DNA of 64,000 bases from Planktothricoides sp. SR001. GTDB taxonomy: Bacteria; Cyanobacteriota; Cyanobacteriia; Cyanobacteriales; Laspinemataceae. The stretch is taken from positions 168,334 to 232,333 of the forward strand of contig NZ_LIUQ01000003.1 in assembly GCF_001276715.1 (NCBI RefSeq), written 5' to 3'. A program made the translations under genes and the position numbers. Within the stretch, counting starts at the first letter, position 1. Each line of letters starts with the position of its first letter. Shown piece by piece: positions 1 to 10,024 of the stretch. A model generated the notes under the pieces. The model saw nothing but the letters and a program-made list of their open reading frames with translations, had not been told where the DNA came from and searched no databases.

Positions 1-905
1 TCTTGGTTTTAGGGATTGCGATTTTGTTGGGAATTATCACGTCACAATGGATTTTAAAACCTGTAGGAATTTTAAACCAAGCTGCCGGAGAAATTGAATC
101 CGATCGCGAAGCGTGCCGGATGGCATTAGGTTTTAATTCCGAAACGTTGGCCGGGGTGAGCCAACGGCAAGATGAGTTAGGAGAACTGGCGCGAGTGTTT
201 GTCGATATGTCTGACAAGATTTATGCCAGACAACAGCATTTAAAAAAGCAGATGGAGCAACTTAGCCAAGAAAAAAATTTAAAGAAAAAAGCCAATATTT
301 TAATCAAACTATGTCAAGTTTATTATTTAAAAAAATTACTCAAAGAATCGAATAATATTAGACGGAAAAAAAACGATACATATCAGCAGTTAAACCTGCC
401 AGACTTGCTTAAGTCAGTGAAGTTTTTTAACAATTTTTCTGCCCACGATATTCAAGAATTAATTAATATTGGTTATAAGACTACTCTAGGTGAAGGAGAA
501 TATATTTGTCGCGAAGATGAACCCGGTGATGCTTTTTATATTATTTTAGAGGGTTCGGTGGAAATTTATGTAGAAAAAATTAATAAGTTTTTAACCAATT
601 TGTCTGCGGGGGCGTTTTTTGGAGAACTTTCTTTGCTGCTGGGAATTCCCCGGACAGCTACAGTTAGGACGACGGAAGAAACGATCTTGTTTGTGGTCGA
701 TCGCCTGGGGTTGCAAAAACTATTGCAAACTTACCAAGAACTCGCTGACCAGATTGCTGCCGAACTCCATAATCATAAGGCTGAATTAGATGAACGAAAA
801 GAAATGCTGAAAAAATGGGGATTGCTTGATGAAAACGATCGCAGTTTTAGTGAAAATCCTTTAAGTTGGATTCGCCAAGTTATGACCGTTCGCTTTGGGG
901 TTTAA
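1..905 (+). CDS. HAMP + cyclic-nucleotide-binding sensor, 3' part (cut by window edge)
   Basis: This is the C-terminal 300 or so residues of a membrane receptor whose start lies before the window; the frame is open through base 1. It begins inside a transmembrane helix (LGIAILLGII), followed by a HAMP-like linker (KPVGILNQAAGEI), a coiled-coil stretch, and a cyclic-nucleotide-binding domain at roughly residues 140-250. That domain has the phosphate-binding cassette FGELSLLLGIPRTATV, including the arginine that contacts the cyclic phosphate in this family. It is a close paralogue of the complete gene that follows 57 bp downstream, and the two match almost end to end, so the missing part is probably a Cache sensor domain. 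There is no output enzyme domain. The ligand (cAMP or cGMP) cannot be told from sequence. Confidence 0.85.
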   Translation, partial: LVLGIAILLGIITSQWILKPVGILNQAAGEIESDREACRMALGFNSETLAGVSQRQDELGELARVFVDMSDKIYARQQHLKKQMEQLSQEKNLKKKANILIKLCQVYYLKKLLKESNNIRRKKNDTYQQLNLPDLLKSVKFFNNFSAHDIQELINIGYKTTLGEGEYICREDEPGDAFYIILEGSVEIYVEKINKFLTNLSAGAFFGELSLLLGIPRTATVRTTEETILFVVDRLGLQKLLQTYQELADQIAAELHNHKAELDERKEMLKKWGLLDENDRSFSENPLSWIRQVMTVRFGV

Positions 906-961
906 TTACGAGTAAAATACGAATAACCAATAACCAATAACCACTAACAAAAATTAAAATT

Positions 962-2923
962 ATGGCTTCAATCAGAAAATTATTACCCACTCTTGTGGTG
1001 ATCCAAATATTTCTGGCAATGGGGGTGACTTGTTGGCTTTCGTTTATTGCGGCGAGGAAAGAGGTTGAAGATTTAATCCGCAAGATTATTGTTCAAGAGA
1101 GCAACTTGGCTAAGTCTCAAGTGATAAAATACTTGGGAACGCCTCAGTTTTTCCAGAAAATGAATCAGATTGCGATCGCCAATGGCAATTTAGATGTGGA
1201 GAATTTTCCCAATTTAGAGCGCAACTTTTGGCGTCAAGTTCAACTAGGCCAGACCCCCGGATTCGCGGGGGCTGGCTTTGAACCCGATGGTGCCGGGGCG
1301 ATGAAAGAACAAGGCATTTCATATATCTTTTATGGCAATGCCCAAGGAGATTTTGTTGGAGTTGAGCGGCAAAAAGATGGTAAAAGCTTAATGCGAATCA
1401 GAACCCAGGAAACGGCACCCCTGCGGGTATTTTATGAACTGGATGCCCAAGGCAAGCGCAGTCCCGAAATCAGACGACAAGAATACGATCCGCGAACACG
1501 ACCGTGGTATAAAGCGGCTCTTAGGGAGGCTAAGGGCAGCAGAGGATTGATCTGGAGTCCGATTTATGCTTCCGCAAGGGATCAGAGTTTGGGGATTAAT
1601 TCCGTTCTACCCATCTATGATAATAGTGGCGCTTTACGTGGGGTCATGGCGGCTGAGATCACCCTCGCGCAAATTAGTGAATTTTTGAGTGGTTTAAAGA
1701 CCAGTCAGATGGCCAAAGCTTTTATTATTGATGGTTCAGGAAAAATGGTGGGGACTTCCGTGAATCAACCTCTTTCCACCGAAGATGGTCAACAAATTTT
1801 AGCCACGAAAAGTGGCGATCCAATGATTCAAGCGACGGCCAAAAAATTATTGTCTGATTATAAAATTTTGCAAATCCCGCCAAAACCGGAGCCGTTTTCT
1901 TTAGAAATTGATGGCGATCGCCTATTTGTCCACGTCAGTACCCTGCAAGAACTCGATCTGGATTGGCTGATCGTTTTAATGATTCCAGAAGCGGATTTCA
2001 TGGATGATATCTATGCTAATACCCAGATGACTCTGATATTAGGTTTTGCCGCTTTAGGGGGTGCAGTGGCTGTGTCTTTGATTACTTCCCGATGGATCGT
2101 TAAGCCCATCTCACTTTTGGACAAAGCAGCCCAAGAAATTCAGGCGGAAGAGTTTCACCCTGAAACCTTGGTGCCTGTACTCAAACGGGATGATGAACTG
2201 GGACAGTTAGCACGAGTTTTTCAAGAAATGGCGGTCAAAATCTATAACCGAGAAAAAGGCATGAAAAAACAGATGGAGCAACTCCGGCTTGAGCAAGAGG
2301 AAGCCAAAGCAGCTACTCAATTAGCGACAATTAATCAAAAGTCTTATGTGCAAGATTTGTTAAGGCAAGCGCAAAAACTGCGAAGTAAAACTGAAGAATA
2401 TCAAGCTTTAAATTTGGCCGATTTATTAAGAAAAGTTAAGTATTTTCATAATTTTTCCGAATCAGATATTCAAGAAATGATTAATATTGGCTATAAAAAA
2501 CTTATTAAGGAAGGAGACTATGTTTGTCGCGAAGATGAACCTGGGGACGCTTTTTATATTATCCTCACGGGAACCGTAGAAATATATGTGGAAAAAATTA
2601 ATAAATTTTTAACAACTTTATCCGATGGTACTTTTTTTGGCGAACTCTCTTTATTGTTGGGAATTCCTCGGACGGCGACGGTGCGAACCACTACGGATAC
2701 TCTGTTATTTGTGGTGGATCGCGATGGGTTGCAAACTTTATTACAGAACTATCAAGAACTCGCTGACCAAATTGCTCTGGAGTTGCACAAACATAAGGCA
2801 GAGTTAGATGAACGTCAAGAAATGTTTAAAAATTTGGGTTTAATCGAAGAAAATGATAATAGTTTTAATGAGAATCCTTTGAGTTGGATTCGTAAGCGAA
2901 TCACTACACTATTTGGGGTGTAA
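962..2923 (+). CDS. Cache-HAMP-cNMP-binding domain receptor
   Basis: A 653-residue membrane receptor. A signal anchor at residues 8-30 is followed by a periplasmic double-Cache domain at about 35-350, carrying the DPRTRPWYKAA motif typical of dCache sensors. A second transmembrane helix lies near 357-380, then a HAMP linker (WIVKPISLLDKAAQEI), a short coiled coil and a cyclic-nucleotide-binding domain at about 500-615 with the cassette FGELSLLLGIPRTATV. Cache domains bind small extracellular ligands and the cNMP domain binds cAMP or cGMP, so the protein could join an outside signal to an internal second messenger. It has no kinase, cyclase or methyl-accepting domain, so any output must be by partner binding. 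It is the second of two tandem paralogues and heads a run of co-directional genes. Confidence 0.88.
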   Translation: MASIRKLLPTLVVIQIFLAMGVTCWLSFIAARKEVEDLIRKIIVQESNLAKSQVIKYLGTPQFFQKMNQIAIANGNLDVENFPNLERNFWRQVQLGQTPGFAGAGFEPDGAGAMKEQGISYIFYGNAQGDFVGVERQKDGKSLMRIRTQETAPLRVFYELDAQGKRSPEIRRQEYDPRTRPWYKAALREAKGSRGLIWSPIYASARDQSLGINSVLPIYDNSGALRGVMAAEITLAQISEFLSGLKTSQMAKAFIIDGSGKMVGTSVNQPLSTEDGQQILATKSGDPMIQATAKKLLSDYKILQIPPKPEPFSLEIDGDRLFVHVSTLQELDLDWLIVLMIPEADFMDDIYANTQMTLILGFAALGGAVAVSLITSRWIVKPISLLDKAAQEIQAEEFHPETLVPVLKRDDELGQLARVFQEMAVKIYNREKGMKKQMEQLRLEQEEAKAATQLATINQKSYVQDLLRQAQKLRSKTEEYQALNLADLLRKVKYFHNFSESDIQEMINIGYKKLIKEGDYVCREDEPGDAFYIILTGTVEIYVEKINKFLTTLSDGTFFGELSLLLGIPRTATVRTTTDTLLFVVDRDGLQTLLQNYQELADQIALELHKHKAELDERQEMFKNLGLIEENDNSFNENPLSWIRKRITTLFGV

Positions 2924-2989
2924 TCCCTTTGATTATCGCTTTGGTCATCCCAACATGACTGTTATTGGTTACTTGTTAACATCATTTTA

Positions 2990-3030
2990 TAATAACAAAT
3001 AACAAATAACAAATAACAAATAACAAATTT
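2990..3030 (+). repeat. Heptamer short tandem repeat
   Basis: About five copies of the heptamer AACAAAT fill the spacer before the WD40 gene. Related CCAATAA heptamers occur at 923-950 and 5332-5352. Such short tandemly repeated sequences are common between genes in filamentous cyanobacteria; no function is visible. Confidence 0.8.
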
Positions 3031-3040
3031 GGTGTGAAAT

Positions 3041-5257
3041 ATGGCGGAAAAACTGATTAGTACGCAGGTTCAGCAACGGGAAATATCATTTAAACCGGGA
3101 GGCTCCCCGGCAGAGTTGATGGTGGGGGTGATTAATTGCAGCGATCGCTTTGCCTCCTTTCAACTGGAATTGATCGCTGCCGGGATCGAATCTCAGGAAA
3201 AAGCCTCTTGGTATAGTCTTTCTCCAGAAGTCAGCACCAAAAAACCCCCTGGTGCTGCTACGGAGTTTAGAATCGCGATCGTCGCTCCTCCCACTCCCGG
3301 TTTTATCGGCATGATGAACTTAACCGTCCGGGTATTTTCTCTGGAACTGGGGGGAGAAGACCGGCAAATTATCCGTTTAATCGTGGAACAAGGAAGTAGT
3401 TCGGTTCCTTTGGTGCTGGAATTGCCGATGTCTCAGTTTCAGGCACTTCCCGACTCTCATCTAGAAATCCCGGTGCGAGTGACGAACCCTACCCAACTTT
3501 CGGTGAATGCGGTGGTGCGCTGTTTAGGCTTGGAATCCACTTGGTTTCCCGATGGTATGGAACGACAATTACAAATTGCCCCTGGGAAACAAGGACAAAC
3601 CAGTTTTTCCTGTCAATTACCCCCCACCTCCCAAACCCTGAGTCAAGTCTATGGTTTTAAGGTGGAAGCTTCTCATGCCAAGGGTTCGCCAGCTTTGGCC
3701 GAAGGCTATATCGAAGTCCTCCCAGCGGGATATGTGGAGTTTAATTGCGACCCAAAGCGACGACAAATTCCCCCAGAACGTTCTTGGTTGCAGACTTGGT
3801 TGCCCAGTTGGCGATCGCTGCCCGTCACCTATCAAGTAGCTGTTGAAAACGCCAGTAATCTTCAACAGCAAGTCAGTATTCAGATGGTGGGCGAAGACCT
3901 GCCCAACTGCACCCTAGAACTATTTCCAGAACAAGAAAATATCGCCCCTGGAGAAATAAAACCCTTAGAACTGCGAGCCTGCAAGCGTCGCCCTTGGTTC
4001 GGTTGGGTACAAAAACTGATCTTGCAAGTCGGAGCAGTAGTTTCGGACAATCGCGTGGATGTCCGCAATGATATCCAAGTCCTGGAACTTGAAGTTATGC
4101 CCGTCATTCCTCGCTGGCTTCAAGGTAGTGGACTATTCCTGATCTTTTTGGTGATCGTTTTGGCGTTTCATTTAAACCCCCAAGGTCACAAAAGCGCCGT
4201 GAACGCTGTCCAGTTGAGCGGACTTGCCGACTGGGTTGTGAGTGGGTCGAATGACCAAACCATCCGCACCTGGAGGGTGAAGGGAAATCACCTCGACGAT
4301 CAAGGGGAGTTTGCTAAGTTCGATAAAGCGGTGCGAACGATTCGCTATCGCCCTCGTGATAATAATGCGATCGCCGTCGGACTGGAAAACGGTGAGATTC
4401 AACTCTGGGATTTGTTATCATCTAAGGGGAATAGGAATCAACCGCGACAAGCGATCGCCACTTTTTCTTATCAAAAAGCTGACCGGGTTTTATCTTTGGA
4501 ATTTAGTGCTGACTCCCGCTACCTATTTAGCGGTCATGGCAGCGGTTTAGTCTTCCAGTGGGATACCGATCCCCAAATACTCCAGCAAAGCCAACCATCC
4601 GCTGACACCTTCGAGTCCAGAGATATTATTAATCGACCGAACAATCGGTTTAATGCCGGTTTTGCCGTATATGCCCTGGAGTTGGTTGGTTCCGATCGCC
4701 AAACCCTGGCGATCGCCGGTCAATATAACAACCTGGTGTTGTGGAATCTTGGCAACAACAGCCGTCAAAACCTGCCCTATCCTGTACCGGGCAGTCAAGA
4801 AGACTATATTTTCAGTATCGATACCGCTGCATCCAAGCCCAATCTCTTAGCTACGGGCGATCGGCAGGGATACATTACCCTCTGGGATCTCAACCTTTGC
4901 ATGGCATCCCCTCAAAACTGCCAACCCATCGATCGATGGTCTAGCGGACATCAAGATCAACCCGTACAATCCGTGGCTTTAACTGCCGACGGTTGTCACC
5001 TGGTCAGTGGCGGTGCCGACGGGCGCATCATGCTTTGGCCCTTGACCCAAGCTGGTCGTCGTGCCAAACCAGAAGGATATCCCGTCAAGCAGGCAAAAAA
5101 CAAGGCCAAAAACAAAGAGATTATTAACAGTATTGACGTGAAACGGGTGGGGGATTATATGTTGATTATTAGTGGTAGCAGCGATCGGCAAGTTCGTTTT
5201 CAACGCCTACAACGCAAAACCATCGATCAAAAAGTCGCCCCAGGCTGTGGCTCTTGA
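3041..5257 (+). CDS. Ig-like / transmembrane / WD40 propeller protein
   Basis: A 738-residue protein in three parts. Residues 1-350 look like two or three immunoglobulin-like beta domains, with repeated 'PG...' turns and phrases such as VRVTNPTQLSVNAVV. One transmembrane helix sits at about 363-381 (GLFLIFLVIVLAF). Residues 390-735 hold about six to seven WD40 blades, with recognisable endings WVVSGSNDQTIRTW, LWDL and HLVSGGADGRIMLW. There is no N-terminal signal peptide, so topology is uncertain: the Ig part is probably cytoplasmic and the propeller outside, or the reverse. WD40 propellers are protein-docking platforms, so it likely acts as a scaffold. The following gene has the same Ig-like plus single-helix plan, which suggests they work together. 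Confidence 0.8.
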   Translation: MAEKLISTQVQQREISFKPGGSPAELMVGVINCSDRFASFQLELIAAGIESQEKASWYSLSPEVSTKKPPGAATEFRIAIVAPPTPGFIGMMNLTVRVFSLELGGEDRQIIRLIVEQGSSSVPLVLELPMSQFQALPDSHLEIPVRVTNPTQLSVNAVVRCLGLESTWFPDGMERQLQIAPGKQGQTSFSCQLPPTSQTLSQVYGFKVEASHAKGSPALAEGYIEVLPAGYVEFNCDPKRRQIPPERSWLQTWLPSWRSLPVTYQVAVENASNLQQQVSIQMVGEDLPNCTLELFPEQENIAPGEIKPLELRACKRRPWFGWVQKLILQVGAVVSDNRVDVRNDIQVLELEVMPVIPRWLQGSGLFLIFLVIVLAFHLNPQGHKSAVNAVQLSGLADWVVSGSNDQTIRTWRVKGNHLDDQGEFAKFDKAVRTIRYRPRDNNAIAVGLENGEIQLWDLLSSKGNRNQPRQAIATFSYQKADRVLSLEFSADSRYLFSGHGSGLVFQWDTDPQILQQSQPSADTFESRDIINRPNNRFNAGFAVYALELVGSDRQTLAIAGQYNNLVLWNLGNNSRQNLPYPVPGSQEDYIFSIDTAASKPNLLATGDRQGYITLWDLNLCMASPQNCQPIDRWSSGHQDQPVQSVALTADGCHLVSGGADGRIMLWPLTQAGRRAKPEGYPVKQAKNKAKNKEIINSIDVKRVGDYMLIISGSSDRQVRFQRLQRKTIDQKVAPGCGS

Positions 5258-5369
5258 TTCCCTCCCCTGCTCCCTCGCTCCCCCCTCGTTCCCCCCCCCG
5301 CTCACCGTTCCTTCCCGCTCCCAAATAACAAAGAACCAATAACCAATAACAATATATAAGGAGAGACTA

Positions 5370-8300
5370 ATGACCATTCAGCCCTTGAGCGCCCCTCCGG
5401 AGGAGATGAATGGCTTGAGCGTAAACAGCCGTCCCGGTCATTCTGTGGGCAGTCCCCTAGGAATTATCCGAAATCCGTCTGGACTCGCAACGGTCATCGC
5501 TGGAGACGAAGACGGTCTAAAACTCAGCATCACTGTCACCAATCAAGGTCCGATTAGTGCCTTGATTGATATTTATATTGATGAAAAATCTCAGCCCGTC
5601 CGACAATGGTGTGTCTCTCCTCACGAATATCTCGCCCTCAACCCGGGACAGTCCAGTGAGGTGGTCTTAAAAATTAAAGTCCCGGACAACGCCATTCCCG
5701 ATACCTACGATTATCTGCTGGTGGTCGATGCCCAACAGCATTATCCAGAAAATACCCCCATCTATCACCGGGCTAAACTGCAAGTTATGCCGTTTGTGGA
5801 GGAAGCTCGCACCGCCACCGATGCTACCTTCACCCTTCAACCTGCCACCAGTTCTCTGCAACCGGCTATGTTGCAACGGGGAGAACAACTGGAGTTAAAA
5901 GTTACGGTTCACAACCGATCCGACCGTGTGGATCGCTTTCGTCTCACTTGCCCGGATTTAGACTCCAAATGGTTTCGGGTGATCTATCCTGAAGGTTTGC
6001 CCCTAGCGGGCATTATTACCAGCACCCAAGGACTCGAACTCAACCCCGGAGACAAGGGAGATATTTTATTATTTTTAAGTCCACCCATGACCGCTTGGGC
6101 AGGAATGTACGCCCCAACAGTCCGACTTTATTCAGAAAATAATCCCGATCTCGTATTACTAGATGTCGTTTATCTGGAAATCGCCGAATTTCACCTGATT
6201 ACGGTAGATTTTATTACCTTGGTGAGTAAGGTAAAAAATCAAGCCGGGTTGTTTGAACTGCGCTTTCAAAATTCCGGCAATACCATTAGAGAAATTGATA
6301 TTTTTGCCAAAGATGCCGATGAAGATAACATCTGCACTTATACCGTTGCGCCGTCAAAAGTGCGCTTGTCTCCCGGTGGTTCCGCGATCGCTGGAATTCA
6401 GGTAAAACCCACCAAAGGACGCCGCCCTTTTTATGGGCGAATGCTCAACTTTGTGGTTGACCTGGAAGATACCCAAAAGTTGCCCTTGCTGACGAATCAT
6501 TTCCAAGGGACTTTGATGTGGGAACCCCGTCCTTGGTGGCAATTTTTACTCTTAGTTTTCCTGTTAACGGGCAGTTTAGCCGCCCTGATTTACTTCATTT
6601 TTTGGTTAATCACTAAACCACCAATTAAACCAGAGATTATTGAATTTTCTCCTGAACCGATTAAATATAAAGAAATTAATAATGATGCAATTCGCTTGAA
6701 TTGGCGCATCGGCAATCCGCAAAAAATTGAATATATAAAAATTACGGGAATGTCCCCAGATGGCTTGGTATTAAGTGGGCCGTTTGTGTATGATTTGAGC
6801 CAGAAAACTCTGCCAAAAGAACTCCAAGATTTTTGTGTCCCAGAACCTCAACTCACTTGTCAAAATGTTTGGACTGATGCCCGCAAATCCGGGGACTATA
6901 TTTTTGAAATGACGGTGATGCCAAAAAAAGGCAGAAAAGCCGTAGAACCCGTTACCCTGAGAACAACTTCGGTGCGGATTGAACCAATTCCTGTTCCCCA
7001 AGCTGTTCAAGTTGAATCTACCCAACCTATTTATCAACAAGGAGGAAATCAAGGCAGGTCTTTATTAGCAGTTCCGGCCAGTATTCCCGGCACCGGGCAA
7101 AGTATCGGCCAAAGTTCTGGACAAAGTTCTGGACAAAGTACAGACCAAAGTATAGGCGATAGCGCATCCGCGCCGCTTCGCGATCGCATCTTACTCAATT
7201 GGCGCTTAAATAATCCCAATCAAATTAAACAATTGCGCTTAATGGGATTAAACCAAGAAGGCGTCATTCAAACTCAAAAAACTTATGACTTTACTCAGGG
7301 AATGTCCCCTGAATTAGAGCGCTATTGCCAGAAAAATCTGGATAGCACGGTTTTGACTTGTGAAAATGTACCCACGGACGCGAAGGAACCCGGACTTTAT
7401 ATGTTTGAACTCCAAGTGATTCCCAGCATTGGGGATGGCTCACCGTCGGCAGTGATTAAAACTAATGCGATTCAAATTAAGGGTATTCCTCAGCCGAAGA
7501 TTGTCGAATTTGCTCCCAGTCAACTGGTGTATGAAGAGGTGAAGTTGAAAGCGGCAAATTTGGCCGCGAATCAAACTCCCGCAGCCAATACGGTCACTCC
7601 TAAAGTTAATAGTATTCTGCTAAATTGGCAGGTGGAACAGGTCAGTCAAGTTCAAGAGATAGGACTGATAGGGCGATCGCCGGATGGTCGGGTGAATAGT
7701 CCCTTACAACGTTATGATTTTACCCAAGGAATTCCGGTAGCTTTAAAAGACTATTGCCGCCTCAGTGGGCCGCAACTTGTGTGCAAAAATGTCCCCACGG
7801 GAGCCAATCAACCGGATGATTATATTTTTGACTTAATTGTCTTACCCAAAAACGCTCAAACCCAAGAAGGCATTACCACCAAAAAAACCGAAATTATTAA
7901 AATTATACCGGAACCCGTGCCAATTAATATTCTGGCATTTAATATTAATGGACAAGCCGCCGCACCGAAATATATTTTTGAAACTCAACCGAAAACAAAA
8001 CCCATTGTCCTGACCTTATTCTGGCAAGTCAGTGGGGGTCAAGATATGAAAGTAGAGATTTTGCCCGCCCCGGGCAGTGTCTCGCCCCAGGGTTCTGTCA
8101 CCTATCCCGTCACCCCAGACCCAGGGCAAGAAACCATTACCCTGAAAGTCACCAATGCTCAAGGTCAAGAACTAACCCGCACCGTGGCCATTCAAACCTT
8201 AGCACCGCCGCCACCACCGCCACCGCCTGCGCCCCCTGTAGCTGCCACTCCTGGCGGTGCAGGAGCCGCTGCGGGTGTTCCTGGGGCAGCGGGTGTTCCT

Positions 8301-8477
8301 GGGGCAGCGGGTGTTCCTGGGGCGGCGGTTGTTCCGGGCGTTCCCGGTACGCTGGAAGTTCCTGGAGTTCCTGGGGCGGCGGGTACTCCAGGGGCGGCTG
8401 GTGAGGAAGAAAAAGAACCGCCAACCCCGGATAATACGCCTTTAGCACCCGCAGAAATTAATCCTCAATTTAATTAG
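5370..8477 (+). CDS. Large membrane protein with repeated beta modules and collagen-like tail
   Basis: A 1035-residue protein starting 8 bp after a good ribosome site (AAGGAGA). Residues 1-385 are Ig-like beta domains related in style to the previous gene. A transmembrane helix lies near 390-414 (FLLLVFLLTGSLAALIYFIF). Three homologous modules follow, each with the pattern 'LNWR...YDFTQG...YC...C.NV.TDA...YIFEL', with paired cysteines, at about 430-540, 605-705 and 745-850. They are joined by low-complexity linkers, one a (G/D)QSSGQ repeat. The tail has a PPPPPPPAPP run and then about 60 residues of collagen-like G-x-x repeats (GAAGVPGAAGVPG). The function is unknown; the plan fits an envelope scaffold or adhesive protein. 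The paired cysteines fit an oxidising compartment. Confidence 0.75.
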   Translation: MTIQPLSAPPEEMNGLSVNSRPGHSVGSPLGIIRNPSGLATVIAGDEDGLKLSITVTNQGPISALIDIYIDEKSQPVRQWCVSPHEYLALNPGQSSEVVLKIKVPDNAIPDTYDYLLVVDAQQHYPENTPIYHRAKLQVMPFVEEARTATDATFTLQPATSSLQPAMLQRGEQLELKVTVHNRSDRVDRFRLTCPDLDSKWFRVIYPEGLPLAGIITSTQGLELNPGDKGDILLFLSPPMTAWAGMYAPTVRLYSENNPDLVLLDVVYLEIAEFHLITVDFITLVSKVKNQAGLFELRFQNSGNTIREIDIFAKDADEDNICTYTVAPSKVRLSPGGSAIAGIQVKPTKGRRPFYGRMLNFVVDLEDTQKLPLLTNHFQGTLMWEPRPWWQFLLLVFLLTGSLAALIYFIFWLITKPPIKPEIIEFSPEPIKYKEINNDAIRLNWRIGNPQKIEYIKITGMSPDGLVLSGPFVYDLSQKTLPKELQDFCVPEPQLTCQNVWTDARKSGDYIFEMTVMPKKGRKAVEPVTLRTTSVRIEPIPVPQAVQVESTQPIYQQGGNQGRSLLAVPASIPGTGQSIGQSSGQSSGQSTDQSIGDSASAPLRDRILLNWRLNNPNQIKQLRLMGLNQEGVIQTQKTYDFTQGMSPELERYCQKNLDSTVLTCENVPTDAKEPGLYMFELQVIPSIGDGSPSAVIKTNAIQIKGIPQPKIVEFAPSQLVYEEVKLKAANLAANQTPAANTVTPKVNSILLNWQVEQVSQVQEIGLIGRSPDGRVNSPLQRYDFTQGIPVALKDYCRLSGPQLVCKNVPTGANQPDDYIFDLIVLPKNAQTQEGITTKKTEIIKIIPEPVPINILAFNINGQAAAPKYIFETQPKTKPIVLTLFWQVSGGQDMKVEILPAPGSVSPQGSVTYPVTPDPGQETITLKVTNAQGQELTRTVAIQTLAPPPPPPPPAPPVAATPGGAGAAAGVPGAAGVPGAAGVPGAAVVPGVPGTLEVPGVPGAAGTPGAAGEEEKEPPTPDNTPLAPAEINPQFN

Positions 8478-8602
8478 TTATTTGTCTGTGGATAAAGTTT
8501 AAGGTTTTGGGGTTTTTTTACCACAGAGACACAGAGAACACAGAGGATGGAACGAGTGACGAATAATGAGTAACAAAAAAAATTAAACGAAAATTTGAAA
8601 AA

Positions 8603-9922
8603 ATGAAGACGATATTATGTCAGAAGAAAATAGAGCGCGATCGCCTCATAAATATACTCCAAAAAATAGGGGCGAGTCTCACTTTTTTGCTCGTATTTTA
8701 CATATTTTATTACCTATTTTATTTTTCGGAAACCGCTCTGGCTGCCCGAAAATCTGACCTACAAAAACTCCGCGAAACGCGAGTTTGTACGGAATGTAGT
8801 TTAAGAAATGCTGACCTAGCAGGCGTGGATCTCAAAGGCGCTAATTTAGAGCGATCGGAAATGATTCGCGCTAACCTGAGAGAAACAGATTTAGGGGGCG
8901 CTAATCTGAAATTGGTTGATTTAAGATTAGCAAATTTACAGGCGGCAAAACTGGAAGCCGCTGATTTAAGTGGGGCGCATTTAGCCGAAGCCCAACTATC
9001 AGCAGCTACCTTATTTCGGGCGACTTTAGTTCAGGCAATTATGGAGGAAACAATTCTCAGAGAAACCAATTTAATTGGCGCCAATTTATCCCAAGCCAAT
9101 ATGACCAAAGCGCAGTTAGAAACGGCGCAGTTAGAAACAGCAAATCTGACCCAGGCAAATTTACAAGAAGCTAATTTACAACAGGCGGTATTAAAACAGG
9201 CCAATTTGACTCAGGCTAACTTAGCCAATGCTAACTTAGAAATGGCTAATTTGCAAGGGTCAGATTTAAGGGGTACTAATTTGCTGGGGGCAAGTCTTTG
9301 GCGGGTTAATTTTCAAGATACTATTATTAATAATGATACCATGATTGAGTCTTTATGGCTGAATTATTGGAGGATTTCTAATCAAGATTTAACCAGCAAA
9401 GACTTGAGTAAAGTCGAAATCCCTGGAGTGAATTTACAAGGTAAGAATTTATCGGGAATTAACCTGAGTAATGCCAATTTGCTGGGGGCTTATTTGTTTA
9501 TGAGTAATTTACAAAATGCCAACCTCAGTGAGATTAATCTCCAGGATGCTAGTTTGCATTATGCTAATTTAAGCAATGTCAATTTAATGGCAGCAAATTT
9601 ATTAAGTGCTGATTTACGTCGGGCGAATTTGTTAGCAGCAAACCTAAGTAAAGCTAATTTGAATTCGGCGTTGATGGTAGCGGCTGATTTGCGTAATTCT
9701 ACGGTAGAAGAAGCGGATTTAAGTGGGGCGAATTTAGACTCAGCCCGGTTAGCTGGGGCAAATTTAGCTAGGGCAAATTTGTCTGGGGCTAATTTAGAAA
9801 ATGCTGATTTGAGTGGGGCGAATTTGTCTGGGGCTAATTTAGCGGGGGCTAATCTAAAAAATGCTAAGTTATGTGGGGCGATCGCTCCTGATTTTAGCCC
9901 TATAACTTGTGATAAGGACTAG
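8603..9922 (+). CDS. Pentapeptide-repeat protein, secreted or membrane-anchored
   Basis: A 439-residue protein. The N-terminus has one hydrophobic helix (residues 22-42, ASLTFLLVFYIFYYLFYF) followed by an Ala-x-Ala-like site, so it is either exported or anchored. From about residue 60 to the end it is almost pure A(D/N)LxX pentapeptide repeats, around 65 of them, interrupted once at about 230-275 by a non-repeat insert (LWRVNFQDTIINNDTMIESLWLN is its boundary region). Such repeats fold as a right-handed quadrilateral beta helix. A cysteine pair before the repeats (VCTECS) and one near the end are visible. Cyanobacteria carry many such proteins, mostly of unknown role. It belongs to the co-directional run from 1 to 11746. 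Confidence 0.88.
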   Translation: MKTILCQKKIERDRLINILQKIGASLTFLLVFYIFYYLFYFSETALAARKSDLQKLRETRVCTECSLRNADLAGVDLKGANLERSEMIRANLRETDLGGANLKLVDLRLANLQAAKLEAADLSGAHLAEAQLSAATLFRATLVQAIMEETILRETNLIGANLSQANMTKAQLETAQLETANLTQANLQEANLQQAVLKQANLTQANLANANLEMANLQGSDLRGTNLLGASLWRVNFQDTIINNDTMIESLWLNYWRISNQDLTSKDLSKVEIPGVNLQGKNLSGINLSNANLLGAYLFMSNLQNANLSEINLQDASLHYANLSNVNLMAANLLSADLRRANLLAANLSKANLNSALMVAADLRNSTVEEADLSGANLDSARLAGANLARANLSGANLENADLSGANLSGANLAGANLKNAKLCGAIAPDFSPITCDKD

Positions 9923-9987
9923 AAACCGGGTTTCTTGTTTGAATGCCAGCGTTAACTTTGATATCCACAACAGAAACCCGGTTTCTG
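9922..9987. repeat. Interspersed inverted repeat (AGAAACCCGGTTTCT family)
   Basis: Two facing copies of a GAAACCGGGTTTC-type palindrome about 40 bp apart, beginning directly after the stop of the pentapeptide gene. The same palindrome family recurs at 11750-11786, 13137-13149, 15306-15470, 16151-16400, 30004-30172, 38881-38912, 48523-48588 and 56010-56515. Each unit is self-complementary, so a pair can fold as a long hairpin in RNA. Confidence 0.85.
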
Positions 9988-10024
9988 TGTCCTGGGGGAG
10001 AAATCGGGGGTAAGGAGAAAATTT

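Noticed and set aside
8149-8448. Frames opposite the collagen-like tail
   Set aside because: Low-complexity shadows of the repeat region of the real gene on the plus strand.
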